64,000 nucleotides of DNA from Verrucomicrobiota bacterium (GTDB taxonomy: Bacteria > Verrucomicrobiota > Verrucomicrobiia > CAIQCK01): positions 1 to 64,000 of the forward strand of contig JACRQF010000010.1 of the NCBI GenBank assembly GCA_016222825.1, read 5' to 3'. Numbering within the stretch: the first letter of the stretch is position 1; each line of letters begins with the position of its first letter. A program made the position numbers and the translations under genes. The notes under the pieces were generated by a model, which was not told the DNA's origin, did no database searches, and saw only the letters and a list, made by a program, of their open reading frames with translations. Below, one piece after another: positions 17,401 to 26,028 of this stretch.

Positions 17401-17726
17401 AGATAAACAAGGCCCAGCTTCAGCCGCACGTCCAGATTGCTGGAATCCAGCTCGAAACTCCGGAGCAGCAAAGGCAACGCCCGATCCATACGCCCCTGCT
17501 GGAAGTAAACAAGACCCAGGCGGCCCAAGCAGTGCGGATCCTGCGAGTCCACGTGAAGGACACTGATGTATTCGACTTCCGCCTTGTCGTATTCACCCGC
17601 CTCGTAATACCGGTCGGCTTGTTCCAAGTGGCGGGCTTTGCTGGCCGAAGGCGAGCAACTCACGCCAGTGATTGCGCACAACATCGCTGCCACCACTGTA
17701 AGAACCCATTGCAAGTGTCTGCCCAT
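14499..17726 (-). CDS. Large TPR protein, PEP-CTERM/exopolysaccharide type (PrsT-like)
   Basis: 1075 residues. An N-terminal export signal ends near ITGVSCSPSAS, where a cysteine gives a weak lipoprotein box. The rest is a nearly continuous array of more than 20 tetratricopeptide repeats, for example AEAAFKRALALDPKSSAAYS and GPALNNLAYLYSEHLGKLDRA. This matches TPR lipoproteins of exosortase/EPS loci, thought to guide polysaccharide through the periplasm. The start at 17726 is preferred because GGAGG lies 5 bp upstream; an ATG at 17738 has no such site. It is the last gene of the long minus-strand locus, directly after the exosortase (13 bp). Confidence 0.85.
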   Translation of the reverse strand: MGRHLQWVLTVVAAMLCAITGVSCSPSASKARHLEQADRYYEAGEYDKAEVEYISVLHVDSQDPHCLGRLGLVYFQQGRMDRALPLLLRSFELDSSNLDVRLKLGLVYLAMGKLKEARDEALFVMDRKPQDEEAPILLAETAATPKAAEETRQRLQKALQATGEKASLQVALGNLSLRQRDLPAAEAAFKRALALDPKSSAAYSALGNVYWSQNDLKQAEQAFQAAAEFAPLRSPRRLKYAQFKVRNGDAEAGKRVLEEIVQKAPDYLPASAQLAELAFREKRYDDCDALLKRILTRDPLNYEAMLLSGRLKLVKGETAKAISEFEGMLFRYPKAAFVRYQLALAYLVDNEPGKARNTLGEAVSLNPDLVEAALLLAELKIRAGDLSSTVVFLKQFIQQHPQIAQGWLLLAEACRALNNLDDALGVYRKFEELFPKSPEVALQTGLVHLQQGKKDEARKAFEKALELTPGYLPAMDQLVDLDLAGKQYAAALQRIGKELEKNPKQAHLCFLQARVFLAQRDTKQAEAALRKAVELQPDFHAAYFLLAQLYVTSNQRQKAMEELFAVVAKNPKDVASLMLIGMIYDYEKDYNAARDAYEKLLGVNPKFGPALNNLAYLYSEHLGKLDRAYELAGKARELQPRDPFVADTLGWILYKKGQYSTALNLLRETADKLPTEAEVQYHLAMTHYMMGEEESARLAFQRALQLNKEFPGSVEAGRCLAVLSVDAKTAGVEARAGLESRLAEKPNDPVALLRLAAIYAREGMFDKAVATYEGITKANPRNVKPLINLAQLYAWRSQGESKAFEYAKAAYKLAPDDPVVAGLLGRLAYRAGDYKWALSLLRQTVAKQPGNPELLYDLAEAAYGLGRIGEAETAARAALQADATFRRAAEAKRFLSMVELAAKPSQALPYESRVEQALKSDPADVPALMVMAAIHEQKADIKAAKQAYERVLARFPDFALAKKRLAILGAEEPGDNRKTYEMAVTAREAFPDDAEIGKALGIIIYKRGDYKAAVNLLKESASKRPDDAKAAFYLGMSQYWLKKLDESKQSLQRALSLSLPADLAAEAQRVLLTIK

Positions 17727-17739
17727 ACCAGCCTCCATA

Positions 17740-18735
17740 CTATTCAGGTTTCATTTCCTTCACGGCCTGATCCAACCTCCGGAGAACGACCAACAAGAGA
17801 AAAAATGGCACCAGCGACAAGGCGAAGAACAACGGTCCGCCTTGCTTATGGATGGCATGATATAACATCTCCGGGCCAATGTGAACACAAAGCTGGCCGA
17901 TGACGAAAATCCGGAACCCGTTTCTGAGGATAGCCAGCGGAAGCACCGCCGCCGTCAGCACCGCGCGTGTCCAAGGCTTTCGCAAGAAGAGATGCCCGGC
18001 CACCAAGCTGGTCAGAAACAGCATCAGGCTGGAGTGGATGCCGCTGCATTCCGGATCCACATTCAATCGAATGCCCGGCAGTTGAAACGCCAGCCCCTCC
18101 CGGAAGATCGGCATGCCCGACAACCTGAACATCACATCCGCAGCCGCGGCAGAGCTATGTTGCGACATCAGTTCGATCCAATCCCTCACGAACGTGGGAA
18201 ACGGCGCCATGAAGAACAGGAACGCCAGCGGGAAGGCGATGACCCGCAACGTCTCCCTCCCCACGAACAGACAGCAAATGCCGGCGAAGAGCAGGAGAAA
18301 CGACAACGTGGTCAACGCCAGGGAATCTTCTTCGCTCAACGTCACGGCCGAGCCAACAGCGAGCCAGTAACCCACCAACACCACCACGCCGGTCATCAGC
18401 GCAAACGCCGCCAACTGTCGGGGCGGCTCGGAATCGGAGGGCAGACTTCGCCGTCGCAACCAAACCAGATACGCGCTGATCAGCGGGATCAAGAAGATGT
18501 GCGAATACAACGCGCTTCCCGCCGCGAATGTCAGCAAGCGGCACAAGGGAACAACGAAGCCAAGCAGGAGCACGGCCACTGCCAGCACAAGCCCCCGAAG
18601 CCGCACCGGATGCTGCCGGGGCTCATCTTCCTCAGGGATGAGAAGCCGCCGTTTCGGCGCGATCTTGCGCTGCTCTTTCGCCGGATTGGGAAGTTCGTCA
18701 GGCGGCATGGAGTGTGCCCACCCCCTGATTGTCAT
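17740..18735 (-). CDS. xrt: Exosortase
   Basis: 331 residues with about eight membrane helices. Exosortases are membrane cysteine transpeptidases that cut C-terminal sorting tags such as PEP-CTERM. The three catalytic positions are present: Cys230 in PECSGIHSSL, Arg275 in ILRNGFR, and His296 (or His293) in HAIHKQGG. The N-terminal 40 residues are charged and cytoplasmic. No PEP-CTERM-tagged substrate is found in this window. It lies between the outer-membrane barrel gene and the TPR gene, inside the exopolysaccharide locus, and no EpsI partner accompanies it. An alternative start is ATG 18708. Confidence 0.92.
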   Translation of the reverse strand: MTIRGWAHSMPPDELPNPAKEQRKIAPKRRLLIPEEDEPRQHPVRLRGLVLAVAVLLLGFVVPLCRLLTFAAGSALYSHIFLIPLISAYLVWLRRRSLPSDSEPPRQLAAFALMTGVVVLVGYWLAVGSAVTLSEEDSLALTTLSFLLLFAGICCLFVGRETLRVIAFPLAFLFFMAPFPTFVRDWIELMSQHSSAAAADVMFRLSGMPIFREGLAFQLPGIRLNVDPECSGIHSSLMLFLTSLVAGHLFLRKPWTRAVLTAAVLPLAILRNGFRIFVIGQLCVHIGPEMLYHAIHKQGGPLFFALSLVPFFLLLVVLRRLDQAVKEMKPE

Positions 18736-18781
18736 CGTTCAGATCGGCCGCATGGACGAAAGGTTCCAAGGAGGATTCTGG

Positions 18782-20467
18782 CTAGAACTGGTATTGCACC
18801 TCCAAGCCAATCTGACTGGTCTCAATTCCAAATCCCCCGGGACGTGTAGAACTGTTCTTGCCGATTGCCCACAAGGCGCTGATCGTTCCCCTTCCGATAA
18901 AAGGGGCCACCAACCTTGTTTCGACGGAATAGAAAGTGTCCGTGCCCTCAATAGCGTTGGCAGCCGATTGCTTAAACTCCGACTCACCATACTGAGCACC
19001 CACAATCGCCCTGAATTTCTGGAGAAGGCGTTGCTGCAAAAACACTCTGGCGGTCGAGTTCTCTGTCACCAAGCCTTCAAAAAACGACGGGGCCGTTATA
19101 TGCTCATACGTCAACCCCAGCCAGGTAGTCTCGACCGGCGCGTATTGGATCATCGCCATATATGTTGGATTCAGTTGGTCACCGACTGGTGAATTGGCAA
19201 ATTGCCAGTTCTCTCCACCGCCTTGGAGCACGACATAGACCTTGTCGGTCAACTTCCAACGCACGCGCGACAAAAGCCGTTCATAAGTCATGTCAACGCC
19301 TTCCGGATCCACGCTGATGTGGCCAATGCCGGGACCGATGGCAAAATTGGCCCCCGGCCAGAGTTGGTAGTTTATCCAGTTCAGCGTGCTCCACTCGCGC
19401 GAATTCCTCTGTAGCGGCTGCAACGCTGCCGCGGCTGCCAAGGGTTGCTCCAAGAACTGAAAATTCTGATGAAATTCCGATTCCCATGCCATCTCTTTGG
19501 AGAAGGGATTGTAGATTCGAAGAACCGTTTGATACAACTCCCGATCGGTTTGCGAAGCGGTCTCGCGGAGCGGCGAAGACGAGGAGTCATATCGCTGCTC
19601 GATCTTGAAGATCCAGTTCTCATAGCGAGTGCCGCCGGACAGGCGAACTGCGTGATCAAAGGTGTCACGAACCCTTTCACTGACATAAACTGTTTTTGTG
19701 GCTGCGTAGTCCAAGGTCCAGTGGTCGCCCATGCTCATGAAGATTCCCGGAGAAATGACATGGCTGGCCGTCTTGACCTGTTGGCCGGGGGCCACCTGAA
19801 TTCCGTTGCCGTGGTAAAGGCCGTAAAACAACTTGGGATAGATGTTGAACGGCCCCATTGTAAGCGCCTGTGTCGCCGGCAAAGGAAATGGCGCCACGGT
19901 GATAAAATCCTCAGGCACCAACGGCAGGGCGGGTGGATTCACAGACATCCAGGATGCCGGCCCTGCGGAATATCCGGGGGTGATGCCCGACCCGACAAAC
20001 CCAGGCGAAATGCCCGATCCTTGCGCGGGCAGCGATTCACCAGTTGTCGTAAGGAGATAGAGCGGAACATCCGGAACGGTGGTCGCGACCGGGGCCATCG
20101 CCGTCTGTCCGGCTTGGGATCCCCGCCGGACTTGCTGCGGGACACCAGAATCCGCACAGAAGCTCCGGCTGCGGAAGACCACTTCTTTCACGGCTCCGTC
20201 ACGACTCTGGCTGACAATGGCAACCGGAACATCCGACCCCATCACGCCAGGCAGAATCGCCCTCGTCCTGTCGTTCCGCACCGGCTGCAAAACAGCAGTG
20301 TTTACACAATAACCCCGCGAGCGAAACACCATCTCTTCCGCCCCCACAATGCCGCCAGACAAAACCAGACAGAGCAGCTTCGCCTGAAAGGAACCCATCC
20401 CGAACCGGCGCTTGCCAGCAAAACTCACCCAGTTTGACGACTTTGCAGTCACAGGTAAAACCGGCAT
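18782..20467 (-). CDS. Outer-membrane beta-barrel protein of the exopolysaccharide locus
   Basis: 561 residues. After an export signal, the N-terminal 160 residues contain two copies of a short module (EMVFRSRGYC at about 45 and EVVFRSRSFC at about 95). From about residue 210 to the end there are alternating amphipathic strands (WTLDYAATKTVYVSE, WIFKIEQRYDSSSS, KVYVVLQGGGENW), ending in QIGLEVQYQF. A terminal Phe is typical for BAM-inserted barrels. No Wza-like export gene is in the locus, so this barrel, next to the exosortase and the TPR protein, is a candidate exit pore. AGGAG eight bases upstream supports the start at 20467. Confidence 0.7.
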   Translation of the reverse strand: MPVLPVTAKSSNWVSFAGKRRFGMGSFQAKLLCLVLSGGIVGAEEMVFRSRGYCVNTAVLQPVRNDRTRAILPGVMGSDVPVAIVSQSRDGAVKEVVFRSRSFCADSGVPQQVRRGSQAGQTAMAPVATTVPDVPLYLLTTTGESLPAQGSGISPGFVGSGITPGYSAGPASWMSVNPPALPLVPEDFITVAPFPLPATQALTMGPFNIYPKLFYGLYHGNGIQVAPGQQVKTASHVISPGIFMSMGDHWTLDYAATKTVYVSERVRDTFDHAVRLSGGTRYENWIFKIEQRYDSSSSPLRETASQTDRELYQTVLRIYNPFSKEMAWESEFHQNFQFLEQPLAAAAALQPLQRNSREWSTLNWINYQLWPGANFAIGPGIGHISVDPEGVDMTYERLLSRVRWKLTDKVYVVLQGGGENWQFANSPVGDQLNPTYMAMIQYAPVETTWLGLTYEHITAPSFFEGLVTENSTARVFLQQRLLQKFRAIVGAQYGESEFKQSAANAIEGTDTFYSVETRLVAPFIGRGTISALWAIGKNSSTRPGGFGIETSQIGLEVQYQF

Positions 20468-20602
20468 TATTTCAACTCCTGCTATACTGATAGTGGTTTT
20501 GCCCGTTGCGCATCAAGTCTAAAGTGGCAACACGCACCGCCTTTTTCCAAACAACGCCTGCCGCTCTCCCACACACACCTCGCGTCTCCGCCACTCGGCG
20601 CC

Positions 20603-21889
20603 TCAAGCTTTCCACACCTGACCCGGCTTCGTTTTGACGGCCGCCATCGCGTTCCGCGCGTCAACAATGCACGGTGACCACTCCGCCAACTCCCGGTAAT
20701 TGACGCACGCGTGATGAGTGGCGATCAGCACGAGATCGAAGCCGGCCACTGTTTCGCGGCTCCACGCCACAGACTTGGTGCCGACCCAATGCGGATGCTC
20801 GCGGGTCGGTCTAATGACGGGCAGATAAGGATCGTGATACGCCACCTCCGCGCCGCGTTTGTGCAGCATGTCCATCAGCACGTAGCTCGGTGACTCGCGC
20901 TCGTCATCCACGTCGGGCTTGTAGGAAAGGCCCATGACCAACACCCGGCTTCCTTTCACCGACTTGCAGAGGCTGTTCAACGCCTCCATCACCCGATACA
21001 CGACATACTCCGGCATCGCCGAGTTCACCTCGCCCGCCAGTTCGATGAACCGCGTGTTCTGCCCATACTCGCGCGCTTTCCATGTCAGGTAAAACGGATC
21101 AATCGGAATGCAGTGACCACCGAGGCCGGGACCGGGATAGAACGCCATGAAACCAAACGGCTTCGTCTTGGCCGCCGTGATGACCTCCCAGATGTCAATA
21201 CCCATCGCGGCATAAACAATTTTCAATTCGTTCACCAGCGCGATGTTGACGCTGCGGAAGGTGTTCTCCAGCAGCTTCGCAGCCTCGGCCACGCGGCAGG
21301 AAGACACCGGCACCAGTGTCTTGATGGCTTTACCATAAAGGCGCATCGCCTTCTCCAGACAGGCCGGCGTGAAACCGCCCACGATCTTGGGAATCGTGGC
21401 CACTACGCTGTGAGGATTGCCGGGGTCTTCGCGTTCAGGAGAAAACGCCAGGTGAAAATCCTTGCCGGCTTTCATCCCGGAGCCTTGCTCCAACACCAGG
21501 CGCAAGTCCTCATCCGTCGTCGCCGGATACGTGGTGGACTCCAATGCCACCAACGTCCCCTTCTGAAGGTGCGGAGCGATGGCTTTGCCGGTGTCCACGA
21601 TGTAGGAAATGTCTGGCTCACGGTTCTTGTTGAGCGGCGTCGGCACGCAGATAACCACCGCCTCCACTTCCTTCACGCGACTCAGGTCCGTCGAGGCCAG
21701 GAAGCGTCCGGCCTTGAGTTGCTCGGCGATAGCCGCGTCACTAATGTGTTTGATGTAACTCCTGCCCGCGTTGAGCGCCTCGACTTTCGCAATGTCAATG
21801 TCCAATCCCAAAACAGAAACGCCCGACCTCGCGAATTGGAGCGCCAGCGGCAGACCGACGTAGCCCTGACCGACGACTGCTATTTTCAT
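20603..21889 (-). CDS. wbpA: Nucleotide-sugar 6-dehydrogenase (UDP-GlcNAc dehydrogenase, WbpA-like)
   Basis: 428 residues. It oxidises the C6 alcohol of a UDP-sugar to a uronic acid with two NAD. The start MKIAVVGQGYVGLPLA is the NAD site. The nucleophilic Cys lies in PGPGLGGHCIPIDPFYLTWK at about residue 261, a wording typical for the WbpA/WbpO group rather than UDP-glucose dehydrogenases. The C-terminal domain with VLVMGLSYKPDVDD is complete. With the WbpB-like gene (43567) and WbpD-like gene (42990) it suggests synthesis of a diacetamido-uronic acid. The start at 21889 was chosen over an upstream ATG at 21907. Confidence 0.88.
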   Translation of the reverse strand: MKIAVVGQGYVGLPLALQFARSGVSVLGLDIDIAKVEALNAGRSYIKHISDAAIAEQLKAGRFLASTDLSRVKEVEAVVICVPTPLNKNREPDISYIVDTGKAIAPHLQKGTLVALESTTYPATTDEDLRLVLEQGSGMKAGKDFHLAFSPEREDPGNPHSVVATIPKIVGGFTPACLEKAMRLYGKAIKTLVPVSSCRVAEAAKLLENTFRSVNIALVNELKIVYAAMGIDIWEVITAAKTKPFGFMAFYPGPGLGGHCIPIDPFYLTWKAREYGQNTRFIELAGEVNSAMPEYVVYRVMEALNSLCKSVKGSRVLVMGLSYKPDVDDERESPSYVLMDMLHKRGAEVAYHDPYLPVIRPTREHPHWVGTKSVAWSRETVAGFDLVLIATHHACVNYRELAEWSPCIVDARNAMAAVKTKPGQVWKA

Positions 21890-21922
21890 AAACCTAATCC
21901 CTTCCATCCAGTTCCATGGACC

Positions 21923-23200
21923 TCATTTTGAATTAAACTCCACGTTGATCTGGCACTTCTGCAAATCCAGCGGCCGATAATACTGGCGCCGCACGATCCG
22001 GCGGGCGGTGCCCAACGTGGACTTGAGCTTCTCCTTGAACGACAACCGGAGCCACAAACGAAACAGCGGAAAGCCGCGCAGCCGCGTCACCGGCAAACCG
22101 AACGCCCTGAATGCAAGCCTCCGCCCCCAGATGGTGCGCCGCTTGTTGATCAGGTTGCGTTGGGATGCGATCACTTTCTGCGGCTCCGCTGGAGTCAACT
22201 CCACGTAGCCCGCCTCCATCGCTCCGCGCACGATCTCGCGGCCAAGCTTCGTCCGCACCACCACCAGCGACGAGCCGGGTTCACCCGGCTCGATCTCACG
22301 ATACCAAGGGTCGCCACAGGAAATGTCCGCGTCCTCGCCCGTGTCGTCCGGATTCAGCCGGACTGAATACGGCCGGAAAGCCTGAATGAATGCCCACGAG
22401 TCGTGATAGGTCATCTCCGCGCAAGGCGCGCTCTGGCCGCGTAACGTGACCGCAAACATTCCCGGCCAACCGTTGCCCCGGTAACGAAGCTGCCCCACTT
22501 GCGCGAGATCAATCTTCAACTTTCTGAGCAACTCCACCGTCGCCTTCGTTGGCGGGCTGCCCGCGCAAAAGAACGACAACGCCGCGCCCACGCGCTTGTC
22601 CAGTTCCGGCCGCTGCCGTTGCGCTTTTCGCAAGCCGTTGACCTCCGTCGGCTGGCCGATAAACACGCACGGCGCTGGCGCAGACTCGACCAAACCAAGG
22701 CCGTCGCACGTCGAGGCCGGCGCATAACGCGAGCCAACCTTCGCCAGCACCTCCTGCCGCGTCCGACTCAGACCCGTGCGGTTGCGCAAAGGATTCGCCG
22801 GGTCGCTGCCCACATGCAGCACGCCGTGCATGCCGCGCCGTTCCAGACAATACAGCGCAAGCGCCGTCAACGCCCCGCCAGACGAACCTCGGAAGCGAAT
22901 CTCCGCGTCCTTCGCATGCCCTTCCCACGCTTCGATAACAGGTCCACAAAACGACGCGAGTTCCGGCAAGATATCGCAACGCGCTTGGAGCGCCGCATGA
23001 TCCACCTCGTAAGCCGGACACACGTCCAAGCAGCGGCTGCATGACTGGCAATTGAGAGGATCCAGAATCATGGGCCGGATTCCCTCGTCATACACATCCA
23101 CCAAGCGAATGTTGGCTTCAGGACATGCAAACGCGCACGTGCCGCACCCGTGACACAGGCGCCAGCGAACCACATCCGCTATAGACTTCAATCGTCCCAT
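21923..23200 (-). CDS. FrhB/FdhB-like iron-sulfur protein (coenzyme F420 hydrogenase beta subunit family)
   Basis: 425 residues. Two ferredoxin-type [4Fe-4S] motifs open the protein: CHGCGTCAFACPEA (from residue 16) and CQSCSRCLDVCPAY (from about 51). The FrhB_FdhB N- and C-terminal domains follow (FRGSSGGALTALALYC, SFFCAGSPPTK, DISCGDPWY). In polysaccharide loci such genes often sit beside pyruvyltransferases, and their redox role there is not established. The pyruvyltransferase gene stops one base before this start, so the two are translationally coupled. Confidence 0.88.
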   Translation of the reverse strand: MGRLKSIADVVRWRLCHGCGTCAFACPEANIRLVDVYDEGIRPMILDPLNCQSCSRCLDVCPAYEVDHAALQARCDILPELASFCGPVIEAWEGHAKDAEIRFRGSSGGALTALALYCLERRGMHGVLHVGSDPANPLRNRTGLSRTRQEVLAKVGSRYAPASTCDGLGLVESAPAPCVFIGQPTEVNGLRKAQRQRPELDKRVGAALSFFCAGSPPTKATVELLRKLKIDLAQVGQLRYRGNGWPGMFAVTLRGQSAPCAEMTYHDSWAFIQAFRPYSVRLNPDDTGEDADISCGDPWYREIEPGEPGSSLVVVRTKLGREIVRGAMEAGYVELTPAEPQKVIASQRNLINKRRTIWGRRLAFRAFGLPVTRLRGFPLFRLWLRLSFKEKLKSTLGTARRIVRRQYYRPLDLQKCQINVEFNSK

Positions 23201-23201
23201 T

Positions 23202-24515
23202 CTACGATGACTTCATCAGCAATTGCCGAAACTCGTTCTTGGAGAACAATCCCAACACCGATTCCCTGAGTGATGGCATCTTCTCTTCCAACTCGCGACG
23301 CAAAACCTCGCGTTGGCCGAACGCCTCCCGAACCGCAGCGAGCACCTGCGCCTCATCCGAATGTCGCAGGTCCACCACACGTGAGCCGCCGCCCACTGAA
23401 TCCAACACGCCGGCAAACTTCCGGCTGTAGGCCAACCCGACAGCCGGAACGCACTGCGACAGCGCCCCGATGCACGCGTGCATCCGCGATCCCATGAAGA
23501 AATCACACCGGCCAATCATGTATTTGATCTCGTGCTGATCGAACCGGCCGGGGAGATAGTGCAAGCGGCCGGCGTGGCGCTGTCCGAACTCGGCGAAGAT
23601 TCGCGCGCAGGCTGTCTCGTCGCTCTCCGGATTCTCCACCCCGCCGAACACGTGCGGCACCAGCAGCACCTGCACGCCCAATTTCTCGATCATCTCGTCC
23701 AGCACCGTGTGGATCAAACGCGGATATTCGGCCCGGAGACCGAACATGTTGCCTCGACTGTAGCCGCCCATGTAAAGCAGCCCGCTCACATTCAGACCCG
23801 CCACAAGGCCGTTTTGCTTGATGGCCTCAAGCTGCAGCCGAGCGTTCTCTGCCGGCGGCTGCGGTTCCAGCGCGAAACCCATGTCGTAGGCGAACTGGAT
23901 CCGCCCATCCGTCTTGCCGACCAATGCCCGCATCGCATCCACGCCCTTCGTGTCGCGCGAATAGACGAGCGCCGCGCGCTTGAGAACATAGCGGGCCAGG
24001 AGGCGCGCCAGCGAAGACTCGAACGGGCCGTAAGTCTGCGGCAGCAACACCAGCGGCTTGTCCAGCCAGAGCACGAGCACCTGGGGCAACACGACATACA
24101 GCAGCCGCTGCATCCCATAGATGTCGCTGAAACTGTCACCGCCGGCGATCGAGAGGTGGAGTTGCGCCTCCAGGATGCGGCGTAGCCAGGGATTCCGCGC
24201 GGCCAGTTTCCGGCGGGCATCGCGAGACGGCACGAGCCTGAGAAACGCCGCCGCCAGCAACAACCGCGCAACGTGGTTCGGCTGCCACGGTTTCTTCGAG
24301 AAGCGCAGGTTGATCGTCTCCACCCGCACCTCGCGTTTTCCAACTCGGTCGCTGCTCACCACCGCTTCGGTGTCGTAGTCAAGAAACTCCAACCGCGCAT
24401 CCGCGTCCGCGTGCAGAAGCGCCGTCAACGTCCCCGAAGCCAGCGCGCCCACGCCGTGATTGCCCGTCGTGAAGCCCGCGCCCAGCAAAGCGACCGTTGG
24501 ATGTCCGCTACTCAT
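23202..24515 (-). CDS. Polysaccharide pyruvyltransferase family protein
   Basis: 437 residues. The family transfers pyruvate from phosphoenolpyruvate to form ketals on sugars. The start VALLGAGFTTGNHGVGALAS is the usual first Rossmann-like strand and loop. LVLLPQTYGPFESSLARLLA and the later FFMGSRMHACIGALSQCVP with a conserved S-R-x-H fit the GT-B-like core. It sits between the radical SAM gene (6 bp) and the FrhB-like gene (1 bp). Substrate sugar is unknown. Confidence 0.9.
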   Translation of the reverse strand: MSSGHPTVALLGAGFTTGNHGVGALASGTLTALLHADADARLEFLDYDTEAVVSSDRVGKREVRVETINLRFSKKPWQPNHVARLLLAAAFLRLVPSRDARRKLAARNPWLRRILEAQLHLSIAGGDSFSDIYGMQRLLYVVLPQVLVLWLDKPLVLLPQTYGPFESSLARLLARYVLKRAALVYSRDTKGVDAMRALVGKTDGRIQFAYDMGFALEPQPPAENARLQLEAIKQNGLVAGLNVSGLLYMGGYSRGNMFGLRAEYPRLIHTVLDEMIEKLGVQVLLVPHVFGGVENPESDETACARIFAEFGQRHAGRLHYLPGRFDQHEIKYMIGRCDFFMGSRMHACIGALSQCVPAVGLAYSRKFAGVLDSVGGGSRVVDLRHSDEAQVLAAVREAFGQREVLRRELEEKMPSLRESVLGLFSKNEFRQLLMKSS

Positions 24516-24521
24516 CGTCTT

Positions 24522-26021
24522 TCAGTTTCCGCCATGCCGGGTGTGAATTCCGCAGGCGGCGGCGGCTTTGTGGTAAAGCCTCGACCCGAATCGGCCAACA
24601 TCTTGCAGCGTCACGGACAACGGCTGTTGCGGGATGTTGCGCAATCCCTTCTTCACCATGCGCCACAGATCCGCGCCCGTGGTGAACCGCTCCGCCGTCA
24701 GCGCCTCGAATTCATTCCTGAACTTCCGGATGTAGTCCACCGAAAGATGCTCCAAGTAGAGCGGATTGTATTTCGGCCCCAAGTCTTCGTGCTCGTTGAG
24801 AACACGACCGTCGCACCAGCGGAAGCCCGCCGGCAAAACACCGCGAGCCTTTGCGATGGTCTCCAATTCCGTTCCCGGCAAGACCTGCGCCACATTGAAG
24901 GTGACGTAGTTGGTGTAGGGCGCCAACTTCTCAGCCAGCTTCAAAGTTTGCTGCGCATCTTCCTCCCGTTCATCGGGATGAGACAGCATCCAGAACGCCA
25001 GTGTCCGAATGCCCAGCTTCTTGCACTCCGCGGCAAATTCTTGAACTTGGTCAAGTTTGATCCTCTTGCGAATCGTCTCAAGAATCCGCTGCGAGCCGGT
25101 TTCGACCGCAAAATCCAGGCTGATGCAACCCGCGCGGGCCATGAGGTCCAGAAGATGCAACGGCGTGTCTGCTCTCGCCTCGCAATACCACTTGATGTCA
25201 ACCTTGTCCTCAATCAGCCGCTTGCAGAACGCCTCCACAAACACCGTCCGCTCGCAGAACGACGGGTCAATGAACGAGAAGTAGTGGCGATCAAACCGTT
25301 CCTTCAACTGAATAATGTCGGCGATGACCTTGTCGAGTTTCCGAACGCGGTAGGGAGTCAGGCCAAACGAGCAGAAAACGCATTTCTGCGCGCAGCCTCT
25401 GCCAAAATGCAGCGGCAAGGAAACGATCTCCTCGTTCTGGTAGTTGCGCAGGTAAACGCCCTTCGCAAACTTGTCCGTCGGCAGCAGGCTGTAATCCAGC
25501 GCAAATTGCTCCACGTCCATTTCCGGCCGGCGCGGCGGGTTGTGGACGACCTCGCCGCCGGACCGGAACGTGATGCCCGGCACCTGCGCCAATGAACCAC
25601 CTCGCTCCAGCGTGGTCGCCAGATCGTGAACCGTGACCTCGCCCTCACCTCGCACCACGATGTCTATGTGCGGAACGTCCTCCAGACACTCCGGCGCGCA
25701 GTAGCTGAAGTGTTTCCCACCGACGACCACGATCGCGCTCGGACAGGCATTCTTGACGTCTCTGGCCACAGCCACGGCATCGTAACGATTGTAGGTCTGC
25801 GAGGTGATGCCGACCAGCGGCCGATCCAAGCCGCGGCAAAAGTCGAGGAGTTCCTTTTCCTCCTGGTCAAACAGATCGAACAGGTGAGCATGCACCCCCT
25901 TCTTCGCCAAGTAGTTCTGCAAGAACACGAGACTGTAGGGAAACATATACTGGGACTTCCGCTCACGGACGTCCCCTTGATACGAACCCTTGCCTTCAGG
26001 ATTGATCAGTATGATTTCCAC
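24522..26021 (-). CDS. B12-binding-domain radical SAM protein
   Basis: 499 residues. An N-terminal cobalamin-binding-like domain (residues about 1-160: IILINPEGKGSYQGD, VVVGGKHFSYCAPE, VVRGEGEVTVHDL) precedes a radical SAM barrel. The [4Fe-4S] motif is C-x3-C-x2-C in GCAQKCVFCSFG at about 207-214. YCEARAD and FAVETGSQRILETIRKR follow the usual pattern of this class. Related enzymes methylate or rearrange unactivated carbons, but the substrate here is unknown. Its place beside the pyruvyltransferase suggests it modifies a sugar or lipid carrier of the polysaccharide. Confidence 0.9.
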   Translation of the reverse strand: MEIILINPEGKGSYQGDVRERKSQYMFPYSLVFLQNYLAKKGVHAHLFDLFDQEEKELLDFCRGLDRPLVGITSQTYNRYDAVAVARDVKNACPSAIVVVGGKHFSYCAPECLEDVPHIDIVVRGEGEVTVHDLATTLERGGSLAQVPGITFRSGGEVVHNPPRRPEMDVEQFALDYSLLPTDKFAKGVYLRNYQNEEIVSLPLHFGRGCAQKCVFCSFGLTPYRVRKLDKVIADIIQLKERFDRHYFSFIDPSFCERTVFVEAFCKRLIEDKVDIKWYCEARADTPLHLLDLMARAGCISLDFAVETGSQRILETIRKRIKLDQVQEFAAECKKLGIRTLAFWMLSHPDEREEDAQQTLKLAEKLAPYTNYVTFNVAQVLPGTELETIAKARGVLPAGFRWCDGRVLNEHEDLGPKYNPLYLEHLSVDYIRKFRNEFEALTAERFTTGADLWRMVKKGLRNIPQQPLSVTLQDVGRFGSRLYHKAAAACGIHTRHGGN

Positions 26022-26028
26022 GTGAAAG

